A DNA stretch of 64,000 nucleotides from the NCBI RefSeq assembly GCF_910592395.1, contig NC_088322.1:4955431-5019430 (forward strand), in the 5' to 3' direction. This document shows, one piece after another, positions 45,457 through 58,800 of the stretch (position 1 is its first letter; every line of letters starts with the position of its first letter). The DNA is from Lineus longissimus. Lineage: Eukaryota > Nemertea > Pilidiophora > Heteronemertea > Lineidae. A program made the translations under genes and the position numbers. The notes under the pieces were generated by a model, which did no database searches, was not told where the DNA came from, and saw only the letters and a program-made list of their open reading frames with translations.

Positions 45457-46491
45457 TTGAACACAGGAATAAATTATACTTACCTCGGACCTAACGACGC
45501 TATCACCTGAACGCCTAACAAAAGAATTTGCTTACGCTTCCCGGCCACCATAGTAATTTCTCGGCGTGTTCCCTCTTTCGGAGGCTATTGACACTAGCTA
45601 AAAGCGGCCATGATTTGTTGGATACACGGCAGCTGAATGTCATCTCCGATTTAGATGAGGGATTACAAAATATCAAGCACTCGGATGAAAGTAATAAGGT
45701 GTTGTTCTTAATGCGTAGTAACAGTAGAATTACTACATATCCATGCATTGGGCTCAATGTTCCGTTGTCAGGTGTTAATTTGGGGGCGAACTGCAACGTA
45801 TTCGGCCGGTCTTATACACTACGATCTACTGTGAGCTGGTACGTTGATGTATAGTCCAGAAGATGTCATGTTGTTGATGAGGACTTACATCACGTACCAG
45901 TTACTAGGACTACTCAGGAAATCTCAAGAAGAAGAAAGTAAGTATGAACTGTCTTTAATCGGTTGTTTTAATCTATATATATGTATTTACATTTTATATC
46001 TTTTTAAGCTACACGGTGAAAATAATTACTCTGGTACGTTGATGTATAGTCCAGAAGATGTCATGTTGTTGATGAGGACTTACATCACGTACCAGTTACT
46101 AGGACTACTCAGGAAATCTCAAGAAGAAGAAAGTAAGTATGAACTGTCTTTAATCGGTTGTTTTAATCTATATATATGTATTTACATTTTATATCTTTTT
46201 AAGCTACACGGTGAAAATAATTACTCACATTTCTAAAAGAAGGTCTAACAAGGAATCTAACAATTTAGGCAAAACCTTGTGGACATAATAAATATAAAAA
46301 TATAGATATGTAGATATATATCCATAACAAACTATTCCAATTGGAGATTACATTTGCAGCCGAAATACAAACAGAAGAGATATAATATTATGGCATAAAT
46401 AACGGAAAGACGCATATTGAAATAAACAACACGCCATCTGTCATATTGTAACGGTTAGACTAATTAAACCAATTTCTTGTTCTTTTGTAAG
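45457..46491 (+). other. 5' region of the helicase gene, exons uncertain
   Basis: An open frame at 45528-45854 (DLLDTRQLNVISDLDEGLQN and on) runs into the 195-bp duplicated exon. It may be the helicase N-terminus, but no GKS/GKT Walker A motif occurs in any frame that I checked. Treated as unresolved. Confidence 0.3.
45838..46227 (+). repeat. Perfect 195-bp tandem duplication in the helicase region
   Basis: The unit starting GGTACGTTGATGTATAGTCC at 45838 is repeated at 46033 with no difference that I can see. The period, 195 bp, is a multiple of three, and the frame stays open across both copies (SPEDVMLLMRTYITYQLLG, then LLRKSQEEES before a GTAAGT). It therefore looks like a duplicated exon plus intron of the plus-strand gene. 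The peptide does not match a helicase motif that I know. Confidence 0.75.
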
Positions 46492-48346
46492 ATATTCTAC
46501 ATGGTAAGGTGCAGATTGTGTTCTGCTCACCCGAGATGATTGTGAAAAAGCCATGGAGGCGAATGCTGACTTCAACAACTTATAAGGACAGATTAGCAAT
46601 CGTTGCTTTTGACGAGATGCATTGCGTTGCCACTTGGTAAGTAATATCAGCACTGCATTACATAACTTGCTACATAATCAAATACTATGTCACGTGTTCA
46701 TTTCGAGAAATGTACCATCTTTGGACTTTTTCACCTTTCCAAAGTTTCGCGATTAGCACCAAAAAGGCAACTGGCGGTCAGAAGAAATGGCGCATACAAA
46801 GTGTCCATTTTCGCCTCAAACGGGCTGGAGTTTTAGAATAACTTTTTGATATGGTTAACCGACTTGCATTTTCGTATACCAACCCAAAAAATGACTTTTT
46901 CCGACGAAAAGTTACGATTAGGATTCATCGAACTATATCTCCACAAGCAAACCACAATAATGATAAGCCACTTATATTATCCAAATATATACATTATTTA
47001 CAAGGTGAAACAAAACATGATACAAATATTTACAAATTGTCCCCTCTTCTAATCCCCCGTTAGGGGCTGGAATTCAGACCTGACTACCGCGCGACAGGTT
47101 TTATTCGCGCTTGCGTGACTTGCCCCATTGTCCTATTGACGGGAACATGTACAGATGTGGTGAAGGAGGACATTTTGAAGCTTCTGGCGTTGCCCCGCAT
47201 TGACGTCATCTCAGCAAATCCAGACAACTAAGAAGTAGGACATTTTCATTATCGTACCATACAGAAGAGAAACCAGGAAGAGGTAAAACTACTTTGTTGT
47301 TTCAGGGGTTCACGCGTGCATGAAATAAACTCCTCTCTCTTCAGGCCCAACATATATCTTGATGTCATACTAAAAAAACCAGGGGAAGGCATCGAGAAAC
47401 ACATTGATGAATACATCCGGGAACTGGGGGAACAGAAACAGAAAGCGCGGAAATCCATCATATATTGTTCGTAAGTATATAAATGTATTCGGGAAATCAT
47501 AATTAGCCTTGCTTTATGTTTGTTACGATAAGTTGACCACACATACATTTTACAATTTCCTGCTTTGCTTCAGAACGCGGATAGAGACTTTCTACAAATA
47601 AATTCAATGAGATAACTATTACTCTCTACTTTATATATAATAGTGAGCTTTCGCAAACGCCCGGTTAGACCCAACGACGACGTTTATGCAACGAAAGAAG
47701 CATCCATAATTACAAGCATTATTGACTGTGAACTCGGTCCCATTAACACTTCTATAATCTATATATTTTCAGTTCAATCAAGATAACATCAGAAATATAC
47801 ATCACACTCATCAATATATTGCTACAGCAGGGTCTGTCGAAATTGCCCGCCGAAAAACTGGTCGACCAGTTCCACAGTGCATTAGACAAGGACACGGCAG
47901 ATGTCATTGTGAATGAATTTCTGAAGGCAGACAGTCATATTCGCTGCCTTGTGTCCACAGTTGCTTTTGGGATGGGAATGTCTGTAAACGACATCGAAAT
48001 AATCTATCATTGGGGCCCATCCCAAAATGCGATGAATTATTGGCAAGAAGTAGGGAGGGCGGGCCGGGATGGCCGATCCTCACAAGCAACTCTGTTAATA
48101 AACCAAAACATGAGGACAGAGATCAATAAACACAAAGGCCAATTCCCGCCTGTTCATACTCAACATTTTCAGGAAGATATCTTAAGTTATTGTAAGGTTG
48201 CCATTGGCAAGAAAGACTGTCTCAGGCGAAACCTTCTCGGAAATTTCATCGGCTATGAAGGCGGAGAGGAAAGAGACTGCTCGGTCATATGCAATTGTAA
48301 AACCTGCTGCTGTAACTGCAGTGGTTCCTGTGGCTACACTGATTAA
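46492..48346 (+). CDS. RecQ-like DNA helicase of the large element
   Basis: Proposed exons: 46492-46636 (ILHGKVQIVFCSPEMIV, then the DExH box as DEMHCVATW), 47064 to about 47215 (GLEFRPDYRATG, motif III as LTGTCTDVVKEDILKLL), 47345-47470 (PNIYLDVILKKPGEGIEKHI, SIIYCS) and 47773-48346 (motif V as VSTVAFGMGMSVNDIEIIYH, motif VI as YWQEVGRAGRDGRSSQATLL, then a Cys-rich end CNCKTCCCNCSGSC like the RecQ zinc region). Phases agree at the first and third junctions. Two problems remain. No Walker A exon was found upstream. The frame after SANPDN meets TAA with no good donor. So it may be damaged, or exons are missed. RecQ helicases unwind DNA 3' to 5'. Confidence 0.8.
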
Positions 48347-48841
48347 AGTACATGTTTATCAATACGAAACTGTCAATAGTGAGTTTCCGCAAACCAGACG
48401 AATATGAAATCACGAATTACGAACTTAAAATTACAAAGAAACTCTCATCACATTTAGCAGTAAGCTGTATCGGGTGTTATATCTTACATCAAAGTGTATG
48501 CTTTCGTCCAGTTCGTCTTAACAAACGGACGCTGCGACATTGTAGACTAATTCGTAACGATTCGACGAGTTCATCACCACGACTTCAAAAGTCGCGGCGT
48601 CTAGGAAATTAGAGTGGTGTGGTAAAACAACTTTGGATCCTGAACGACTCTTCGAAGGGTAACGGACGTTGGTCACCTTAGACACCAATGATCTTGGGGT
48701 CATTTCCTCGGATAATTACCAATTCGTATTTCGTAATTTGTAAATCGTGAGATTTGCAGAAACTCGCTAATATTGGCACTTAACGATGACGAACGACATG
48801 TATAGCCTAGTAATAGTATCTCTCATCATTTTCCGGCAAAC

Positions 48842-49869
48842 CTATGGACGGACAGCTTTCTCGCGGTCAATTTTGAGACTCAGTGATTTTAGCTTCGCAA
48901 CATAGCGCGGAACGGATTGGATGATCAGATCTTGATGGACAAACTCCTCAAATCCATGATGGAATCGGCCAGGGATTTCATTAAACAGCTTATCCTGTTG
49001 GTATTCAAGCATTAGATCCGATACGATTTCCGTAACATCGTGCCGTGCGGCACCACCTTGGCTGGCGTAACTCTCACAGTACTTTTCTTCGTATAGGAGG
49101 AATATTTCCTTGCGGGTAGAGCCGCAAAGCCGGCTGATTTTTTCAGCATTCGTCTCTGATACTACACCGCGCTCCTTCAGACCATCTGCGAAATACAAAA
49201 TATTTCCATTTAAAATAGTTTTTAGTGTATTCGGGTACATTGACGAAGTGCATTGATGTTCACATTCATAACTACTGCTTGTATATAGGGATGAATGTCA
49301 CTGAAAATGTATTCATGATAGACATAAGAAATTGGTTGTTCACAAATGGTAAGTTGCATCAGAAAATATGAAGCGGCCCCCTTCTACAAATGACGTATGG
49401 TGCAAGGGCACCAAAAGAAGAAATACTTTTTTCACCTGCCCGTAAATTGCGTGTATCGAACTTATATCATTTCACACCTAATAATTTTAATGATGAATAA
49501 AATCAGACAAGTTAGTGCAGTTATTATTGCAGAGCGCCCAAAAAGACTCATGACATTTTAAATGTACCTCTCAAAAAGCCCATAAGCAATAGTTGGATGA
49601 GTATATGACTTGATATTTTCCCCTGGTATTTTATGGAAACCATTGCAAGTTGCAATGCCCTTACTTTGGCAAACATGATCATATAGCGTTCATTTCGTTT
49701 CTTGGTCAGATCATCCGGGTAAACATTGGTTTTTTACCTGCCACTTGTTTGTTGCAGAATTCGTTCTCTAGGTCAATTTCGTGGTTGGCTGCGGGCTTCC
49801 CGGTGGTGTTCACTGTCCGGTTGTTGACCGCATCAAAAGCCACACGTCCGTCATAATATCCGTTCACAC
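48842..49869 (-). CDS. C-terminal exons of the DUF6589-like gene
   Basis: Exon 49869-49738 reads GVNGYYDGRVAFDAVNNRTV and NTTGKPAANHEIDLENEFC, the VN.TG....IDLE motif of the DUF6589 family. Exon 49185-48842 reads DGLKERGVVSETNAEKISRL and on to KIDREKAVRP and a stop. The gene ends about 500 bp from the stop of the convergent helicase gene at 48346. Confidence 0.8.
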
Positions 49870-52800
49870 CTGTGGTACAAATTATTTTGTTGGTTTTCAG
49901 TAACATAGATTTATACCAGCCCTCTTCATAACATTAGCAATATTTATGGCCACGTTATGATAAAATTAGTACACACCAAAACATCTATATTAGCTCAACG
50001 GAATTTCATGCTCTTCCGGAACAATACTCATGGCGACTCTAGGCCGTTTGGGTTTATTTCGATTCAAGCAGCATGCGGATACATTGAGGGGCAATAATAA
50101 ACAAAATTGAATAATTTAGTGCGGAACTGGAGGAGTGCTAGAACTAGAAACCAACAGTCTCTGAAAGCGAATTAAACGAATAAATTTGTGATCGCTCTTC
50201 CTGAAAGAGCTGATAGGTCCGTACTGTGAAAATGCTTTAGTCCGGGATGCCTAATAATTAACTGCATTAGTATGGCACCCGATTTATCTGCATGTTTGGT
50301 ACCCGGACTAGCAGCGACCAGGAATTACAAACCGTGGACCCATTAACAACCGACGTTAATTAGTAGGCAAACTCTAAACATTAGATAATAAGTTTCTGTT
50401 ACCTGCCAGCAACCTATGACCGAGGATCACGTAATTGTAGTGATTCCCCATCCTGAATCGAGACATGTCCAGGCGCCAGAAGCGAAGGATGTTTTGGCCA
50501 TCGCCGTGCCTCACAACGAACCGCCGGGCCTCGTCGAGAAGGCCAAGGAAGATTACAGTGAGGGAGTATTCCCTGACATGATCTATGCTGTCCTTGGCAA
50601 CATTCTTCGCTTCCTTTCTGCATCGACTTGTGCAAAACCAATCTCCTTCTGAAAATAATTACGGAAATTTATTGATGTATAGGGGTTTGTAAACGTTTGT
50701 TTAAAGTATAGCATGCAAGAAATGACGTCTAGGAGATACGAAGAACATGCTTGAATTGCAACATGATCCCTGTCCGTGATGTAGAGCTCAATGAACACTG
50801 ACTGTTTACCGCTCATATTTCATAGAAAATTGAATACAGAGCTAAATCTGGGAAACGTTACCCTGCTACCAACTTCACCGTCGTCGTACTATAATCATAT
50901 ACCGGTACTTACTGGGTATTTTCTTAAGACGGGTGCATTTCAGGTGGAACCAGTGAGTGCTGCATTTAGGATTATCGCACATAATCCAGTCTAAATCCTG
51001 GTCGTCTAACTCCAGGTTGCGGCCACAGCAAAAAATGGACTTGGTCCGGCATTGGGGGCTGCCACACCACCAGTCTTCTTCAGTGATTTCCCTGTATTTG
51101 GCTGTCGGGATGTGGCCACAGGACAGATGGAACCATTGTCCGTTAGGGCAGGTTTTCCCCCCCGAACATTCAACCATGTTCTCTTCTTTCTCTGGAAAGT
51201 AGGACACATATTAAACGGACGGTATCTTTAACGGTTCTTTTGTGGAATCCCAAACATTGCCCGACGCTTCATCATATACGCTGAACCCAATCATTACTAG
51301 CTAGGGTATTGGATGAAGTTCTATATCATTACCGATGATTGGCGAAAAGGTTGTCCGACATACCTTCTTGACAGAAGCAGTAGGGAAAAATCCCCTCCTG
51401 TTGCTCTGGGTCCTCTTGCCATAATTGTTCTATCTCAGCCATCTGATGAGTCGGTATCTGCTTATAGACCAATTCAACGATTTCTGTAGCCACGGCCTCC
51501 AGTAAGTCCTCGCCTTTTTCACTGGTCCTGCATTTTAGTCGCTCATTTCCCTGAAAGAATAATTGGCGAGGTGTCAAGCATTTAAAATGTAATTCAGAAA
51601 AATCCATCTTTAGTGCGGCCATCATCGATTATTAATTCGAAGGACTTACCAAAAGACATACAAATGCTTCTGTGACCACTCTCAGGAAATGTGTCGTACT
51701 GTTAAAGGTTTTCATCAAATTAGTAGAAACATTCCTGAAGCTGAATCTGTCTTTGATGTTATACATGCTGCCGCGGTCTGCCCTAGACTGCTGTTTCAAC
51801 AGCAACTTCATTGTGTCCTACAAAACCAAACGGTATAACTTGACTTAAAATATATATACAACTGTACAACATGCGTTCACTCCCAAATAGCTATATAAAC
51901 GTGTTACTTTTGATGGCTACTTAAGTTCCGTTTTTCTCGGCCCAATTTGTTTATCGCATTTTTTACGTTAAATATATAATATAATGTCACGTCAAAATTT
52001 GTGCGGACGACCATTAAACCATCTGAAAGATGCCAACATATTAGCGAAAACTTTGGGTTGGGTGACTTTCGATGAGCATTTTGTCCGTTCAATACGCGTA
52101 GCTCTCCGATATAGACGATATAGGCAAAGTTATGATTATAGTCCCCTCTGTCGTTGAGCCGAACATATCGTCCAAAATAAACTCACTTCAACCAAAAGCA
52201 GCCGCTTGTGAAAATCCTGGGGCACTTGCTCGAAGCTCTCCAAGCGTTTCTCAGCGTCAATACATCATGAAATACAATTCAATCATGATAATATCACATT
52301 CTAATCATGTGACAATTATATATACATGTACAACATGATACATAGAGCGGTTCAGACACACGGCCAATCGGGGATACTTTATACGTATGCGGATAACAAC
52401 GTGGCAGAAATTGGGGGTACATTTTGATTAAGTCACGTTTTATGGTTTCCGTGATAGATCAATACTCCATCCAACCTCCCTAACTCATCGCTGACGTGGC
52501 GGCGGGAGTGACATTTGGGCACGAATGGAACATCGCTGACCACACCACAATCCTTGGCCGTTTCGACGACGGGTGAAAAGACTGCATTCCGAACGGATCC
52601 GGATGAATCCGGGTTAAAACCAAACAACGCGACGGTCCCTTTTTAATCCGGATGCGATCCCATTGATCCGGATCTTTTTGCGGGACGCATCCGGATTTTT
52701 TGACGTCGTCTAAACGGCCCTATTGCATCGCCCGTCACTTTCTTCTTCAAATGTGCGTGCGCTATTGTGCCCGTCACACACCATCCTTGTAGCCAGGGAG

Positions 52801-55800
52801 AATGGGACATTGAAAATTGTGACATTCCTTCCGTAAAATATGATACATGTATTGATTTCCGCCACATACCAGGGGCTCTTCAATTCCCTTATTCCGATCC
52901 GGAATATCAATAAAAACGCATATTCCTCCAATCGTACGTTCACTTGTTTTCTCATTATCGCATTATGTGCTTCCACACCAATTGAAATTGAAAAAATAAC
53001 GTGTATTCGCAATGGAGGCATTTATTCAAATAACTAAAAAAAACTACACAGTAAGGTCGGAAAAAAAATTACCACTTCGACTGTTTTTGGCATCACCCAT
53101 TCTTTGCACCGACAGCCCGTCTCCGTAGGTAACCACCTTATACCCGGTGTTGGTGTCAGGAACGTACCTAAAAAACGTGTAATGCGTGTTAATAGGGGCC
53201 TGATTTTATCAATACAGTAGTGTGCCGAAATCTAAACATTATTATGACAATCTCAGTGAAACAGTTAAACGCCTCAGTTAAATATTTTCGGCCGGGAGCA
53301 ACGAGATTTTTTTGTTTCTGATTGACTCGAGAATGTTACAAGCTGTGTCCATGCGAGAACGAAATGTGATATTGTTTTCGACACTGCGCTTGCGTTATAT
53401 TTGTACACCATTAACCCACCGCTGCAAGTGCTGCAGAATGTTGACCACTCCGGATATAGATGCGGGATGCTCATCAATTACTCCAATTGGTATCTGAAAA
53501 GGTAAGAGAAATACATGAAGCCTTTCAGTTTGAAAGTTACGTTTGTGAAAAATGTGAACCAAATTGATCATGTCACCACAGAGATTGTATGCAATATCGA
53601 GATAAAACACAGTGATATTCTTCGCGCTTTTTAATGTTAGAAAATGTATGACTAAACTACAAATGTTCCTTCCCGAAACAGTCCCATATGAAAATTGCTT
53701 ATAATCACCACTGGCGAAATTCTGTTGGTCTCTTCCGTATAACGATGAACATATGGCCCGACTGCGGATTTATCGTATTTTCCCAGGACATCGTGACTTT
53801 TGAGAATTTCTTTGACGATTATTCGCATGACAAATTTCTCTTGAAATATGTCAGTTTCTGTTGGGAAGAATACCTAAGTGGGTGGGAGACAATAAATGAA
53901 ATTAGAATACACAGCCACCTTCTCCGTATTTCCCACATTCGGGGTCGAACAAGGGATGGCATACTTCTCGTCGTCTCTGCTTATTAGTTCTGTTCAATAG
54001 ATTACCCTATTTACCGGAAATGGCGGTTGTGCCGTGTTGCCTTGCCTTGAAAGGCGTTGGAAATGAAAGTTTAGTAATCTACCGTGCACATATTGCGCAT
54101 ACGTATCAGATGGCCGTTTTGAAATATGAAGGGTGCACTTTACATCGGTATAGGTAGCCTTTAAAAAGACATTTGTATCTCGGTCGGAAGAGATAAAATC
54201 AATTAATTGGTTAATGATGATGGACGATATTATAATGCCATATTTCGGCATAAGATTACATTTACATATTGTATGGTTTACATACCGACATCGGCATGTC
54301 GGCTGCCTTCGTCTGCTCTTCATACAGTATCCCAGTTATCCTATTTTCAATAGCGAAAGCATTGGCCCACATGTTCATCTTGTTGCTGTGTCTTGCGTCG
54401 TTATGACGGGCTTTGCATGTCTTCTGTAAATTGTCCCAACATAGACAATATGTCTTAACATTCTCTGAAATCATGAAAAGTGGAAATTCATATAAAGGTG
54501 CGAATAACTGAACATGTAGCTTGGATAGTTTTCGGTCGATGTCTAATCGTGTATATCCGTCAGTGGGGTTATCAAATGTATCCTCTCTTCATAACCTTTC
54601 ATGTCGACATCGATTAAAACTAGAATGTATAATGACTAGTCTTTATAAATGACTCCTCTCTGTCTTTGGTAGTGTAACACCCCGGGCGTAGCACACTTAA
54701 TAGCAATGTAATATTTGGACCAGTCTGTTTGTCGCGATACATGTACAGGTATATATTTTTCATGGTTCCGTGCGGAAAAATGGTTGTTTTGACATATCAT
54801 ATGCTTCATGTCACCTTGGAGAAATAACATTACTTCAAGATGTCACAATGGTAGAGGTAAGAATCATCGGCGTAAATGTATACATAAGTTGCTATGTTAA
54901 CCACCAAAATTTGAGTGGGTGTACGTTTTGGGAAAGGAGATCGTACAAAACTTCCTGCTGATGTCATAAAGAGGGGAAATTGTTTCAAGCCGCCTTCTGT
55001 AACCTTCGTTGGTAATATACGCCGGGGATGAACGTACTTTCCGTCAAAAATCCCACTGTCTTCGCCATGGATCTGGGCTCTTCCTGGTCGCCTTGAAAGA
55101 CTTCCTGAAAAATAATTTTGATCGTCAAAAAACAATAAGGTGATTATGTCTTTTCATTTCTTATCATAGTGCAAATGTTTTGGATTGCGATTTGTCAAAT
55201 ACAAAAGCGGTGGTGAAAGGCTTCATATATGGCTAGGTTTTCATTGCCTTACTATAGAAATGGTTATAAGTTAGATATGCGCGTGGCATTGGCGGGAAAG
55301 ATGTTTTGGACGATCTTTAGGTCAAATATTGTTTCATAATTATTTGTACCTGAATAGAATTCTTCATGTCGACTATCTTTTCGACAGAACTCTTTCCCAG
55401 GCGTACAACTGCCGAATTCACCCCGGTTTTGCCTGCACTGATCCCCATTTGGTAAAAACAGCTGATAACCTGAAAAAGACCGAGCTTGGGTACTTTGATC
55501 GATGACAATATCATTGGTCGGCTGCAAAAATTGTTCCTAGTGAAAAGGGGGTGTCTTGGTACATCAGTGTCAGTCTCCAGGGGCGTATCTAAGATTTTTG
55601 GAGTGGGGGGGGGGCAGTTACGGACCCTGTCATACGAGCACCGAAGGTGCGAGTTATCAAGGGGGGTTCTTGGGGCCTCCCCAGAAAATTTTGAAAAATA
55701 AGTGATGAAAATTCGATTTCCTGGCTTCTCAGACTGATGATCACAACGCTTTTTTAGGTCTTTGGGAAGTGACCCCCAAATTTGTTTTCGGCTCTTGATG

Positions 55801-58800
55801 AGTTGGGGGGCAATGGCCCCCCCCCCCCCCCCCCCCCGCTAAATATGGCCCAATAGTGTTATAAGGATGGGACAGGATAAAGTTCAAGTCAGCTGGCAAA
55901 TTGTGTAGCAAGTATTCACACTTTAGGGCGCATACTTCAGATATTGTCTGCTCCAGCAAAATCACCCAATGCCCCTTCTGTGCATATCAGTAACCGAAGA
56001 TGGTCAATTCAAGATTTCACCGCTTTAAATGGCACTTTCCGTCGGTAGTGTGCAGTTGTTTGGTACCGTATATATTTCTGGCCAACATCACTCTCTGGAT
56101 TTCTCATGTTTTCGGAATCCAAATCCCTGTCTTAACCATTTGGCATTTTTTTGGGGCAACTGGTAATATTATGGAATCGGTTGACTAATTGCCGGTATTA
56201 CCTTTTGACTTGCGCCCCCAAGCCATAGCATTGCCCCATTTACGGTGGGCAGAAGCCGGAACTTCCGGCGATTTCTTCGATGGAGGATTATTTGTAAGAC
56301 AACACCTATTGCCATGCCGTTACTAAAATAAAAAGGAAGATGTTAAAATTCCGATCGGACATGTATTGAAGATGACAATGGTTTCACCCAATGTAGGCGG
56401 CATCTTTGTGGTGAAATTCAGCATTTAAGGTAAATGAGTATAAGTATACTTTATGTGAAGAGTATGATATGTTTTCATTCATTTAGTTCTTATGGCCTCT
56501 TGCACGTAAGGTGAGTTTGTGTCTTCATTAAAATGGTCTTCATGTACTTAATAGCCCGAAGGAGCTGTTTGTTCAAAGGAAACTTTCACTGACCATGACT
56601 CTGGTGAATGTGACATATACTACCATGTCCAGCAATACTCACTTCTCATTCACTCCCAAGAGGGTTGCCAAGAATTTGACTGTAGTGGGCATAACTTCCC
56701 GTGCTTCGCTGATGAAGTCCTGCCACGAGAAGTCTGTCAAAGAGTCCAGGCTTTTGAGGGTCTTCCTCGCCGACTCTGTCTTCAGCATGTTTTTGGCTTC
56801 CGTGTTCACCCCTTCCCTAACTCGATCTACCAGATGGTTCTTTATGACTGTTCTTTGTGCCATGGCTTTGGTGGCTGCTCTGTATCTACACGATATTATG
56901 CAAAGAAATCTTGTCATTGCTGCTTAAAGAAATACATGTGCCATCAGGGTGCGTGTTATCGCTAATGATATAGTCCTCTCAAGATATTTGACATATAATA
57001 AACGCCAATAATTTACGCCGGTAATTAGCACATTCACAAATCAAGTGACCCTGTCCGTGTGACAATTGTATAATTGTTAGCTCAAATTGTATGGCGCATG
57101 TGAACAATGTGAGATGTACGGCTACACGACAGTATCCAAAGGTCGTTACTAATGACAATTTAATAGAACCCCTCCATCTGCCCCTCACATCCAGACTATT
57201 TCATGGCGAGTATACCCGAATTCAGCCGATTAGTTACCTGTATGACTTCAGGTTGCTGCATATCCGCTCGATAGCGATCTGCGAGTTGTTCAATGAGGAG
57301 ACTGTTACCGTTTTGGCCTGAAAAGTATTCGTCGCGACGGGCAAGGTTGGTGAAGACGGTGGTGTTGTCGCTTCGACGGGTATAGATTCAGAAACGGTTG
57401 GGGAAGACGGTGGTGTGGTTGATTCCTTAATTGAATGAAGACAACATGAAATTAAGTGTTTTGGTTGCATCGGCAATGAATGTTTCTCTCCATCATCCCC
57501 GGTGATTTATGGGTCTTTTCGGCGTCGTTGCGCTCAATGGGATAGGCCTACTGCCGATCATTCTTTAAATCTTTAAAAGTGTTGGATGTTTACAGACAAC
57601 TTCCCGGAGGGTTTTTAAGGGACGCGTTAGAGTTTGCAAGTTGAACCACGAGATCACCGATTTAAGGAACAAGGCTGATTTGACTTAGCTTGTAACGAAC
57701 AACCCGCAAAGCCACCTCCTTCTCCATATATGTCCCCTTCCTTGTACTCAAGGGACAGTCAAGGAATTGTAACTTGGTATAAATACCCCAATCTTAACAG
57801 TTGACGTTATAGGGGGTGCTATGGCCGTTTTGAGTTCATGTAATGCTGTGCACACTAGTTACATAAAAGAAAAGCTGCCTTTTAATTGTTATTCATGGTG
57901 CAACGGAACGGGGGGCATTGACGGAGAGTCGCGAAGTCCATGATGGAGTACCGCTTCGTTACTACACTCTTAAAAATAAAGGTTTTTGAGCTTCTGAAAA
58001 ACCATTTAAGGGTTTTTGGCCAACACAAATATGCACCCCGTAGAGGTTTTTTGGCAAAATGAAAAACCCCAAATGGTATTTGAGATCGGTTTTTCACTTC
58101 GCCGAAAAACCTCTACGGGGTCCATATTTGTGTTGGCTGCAAAACCATTAAAGGTTTTTCAAGAGCTGAAAAACCTTTTTTTCTAAGAGTGTAGGTTGTC
58201 TGAGGAACAAGATATAAGGAACAGGGGGTGAAAAACGCCTCGGGGCTGTTGCCACTAAAGACTTAAATGTCCCCCGATCCCAAAACTGGTGACCAGAGTA
58301 ATGAAATGATTTATTGGTCACGTGGTTAACCGACGTGCCTTTAAATTCGCACCCGATTTGCATCGCCCGCAAGAATAGCGTCTTTGTCTGAGCATTGTTG
58401 ACAGCCATCCTTAGATATCTTGTGGGAAAAGTTGATTTCTCGTGTCTCAGAAAGATCAGCATTAGACTTTAGAGCGTATTTACCGTGAAATTTTCCTGCT
58501 TTTCGCAAATGTGCATATTTCAAGTTTTGGAGGACAATACGTCATGTCGACAAGTCGCGGGGAATATGTTGTTCGAGTTATACCGTCGTGTCTTTTTGGT
58601 TAAGCGTATTTCAACATTTCGTTTCCCTACTTTTGTCAGTCATGCCATTAGCGCACATAATAGGGCCGTTTAGACGACAGGCGAAAAGACCGCATTCGGA
58701 TCGAATCTGGATGAATCCGGATTAAAACCACCCAAGGCGATGGTACCTTTTTAGTCCGGATGCAACCACATTGATCCGGATCTTTTTGCGTTTACACGAC

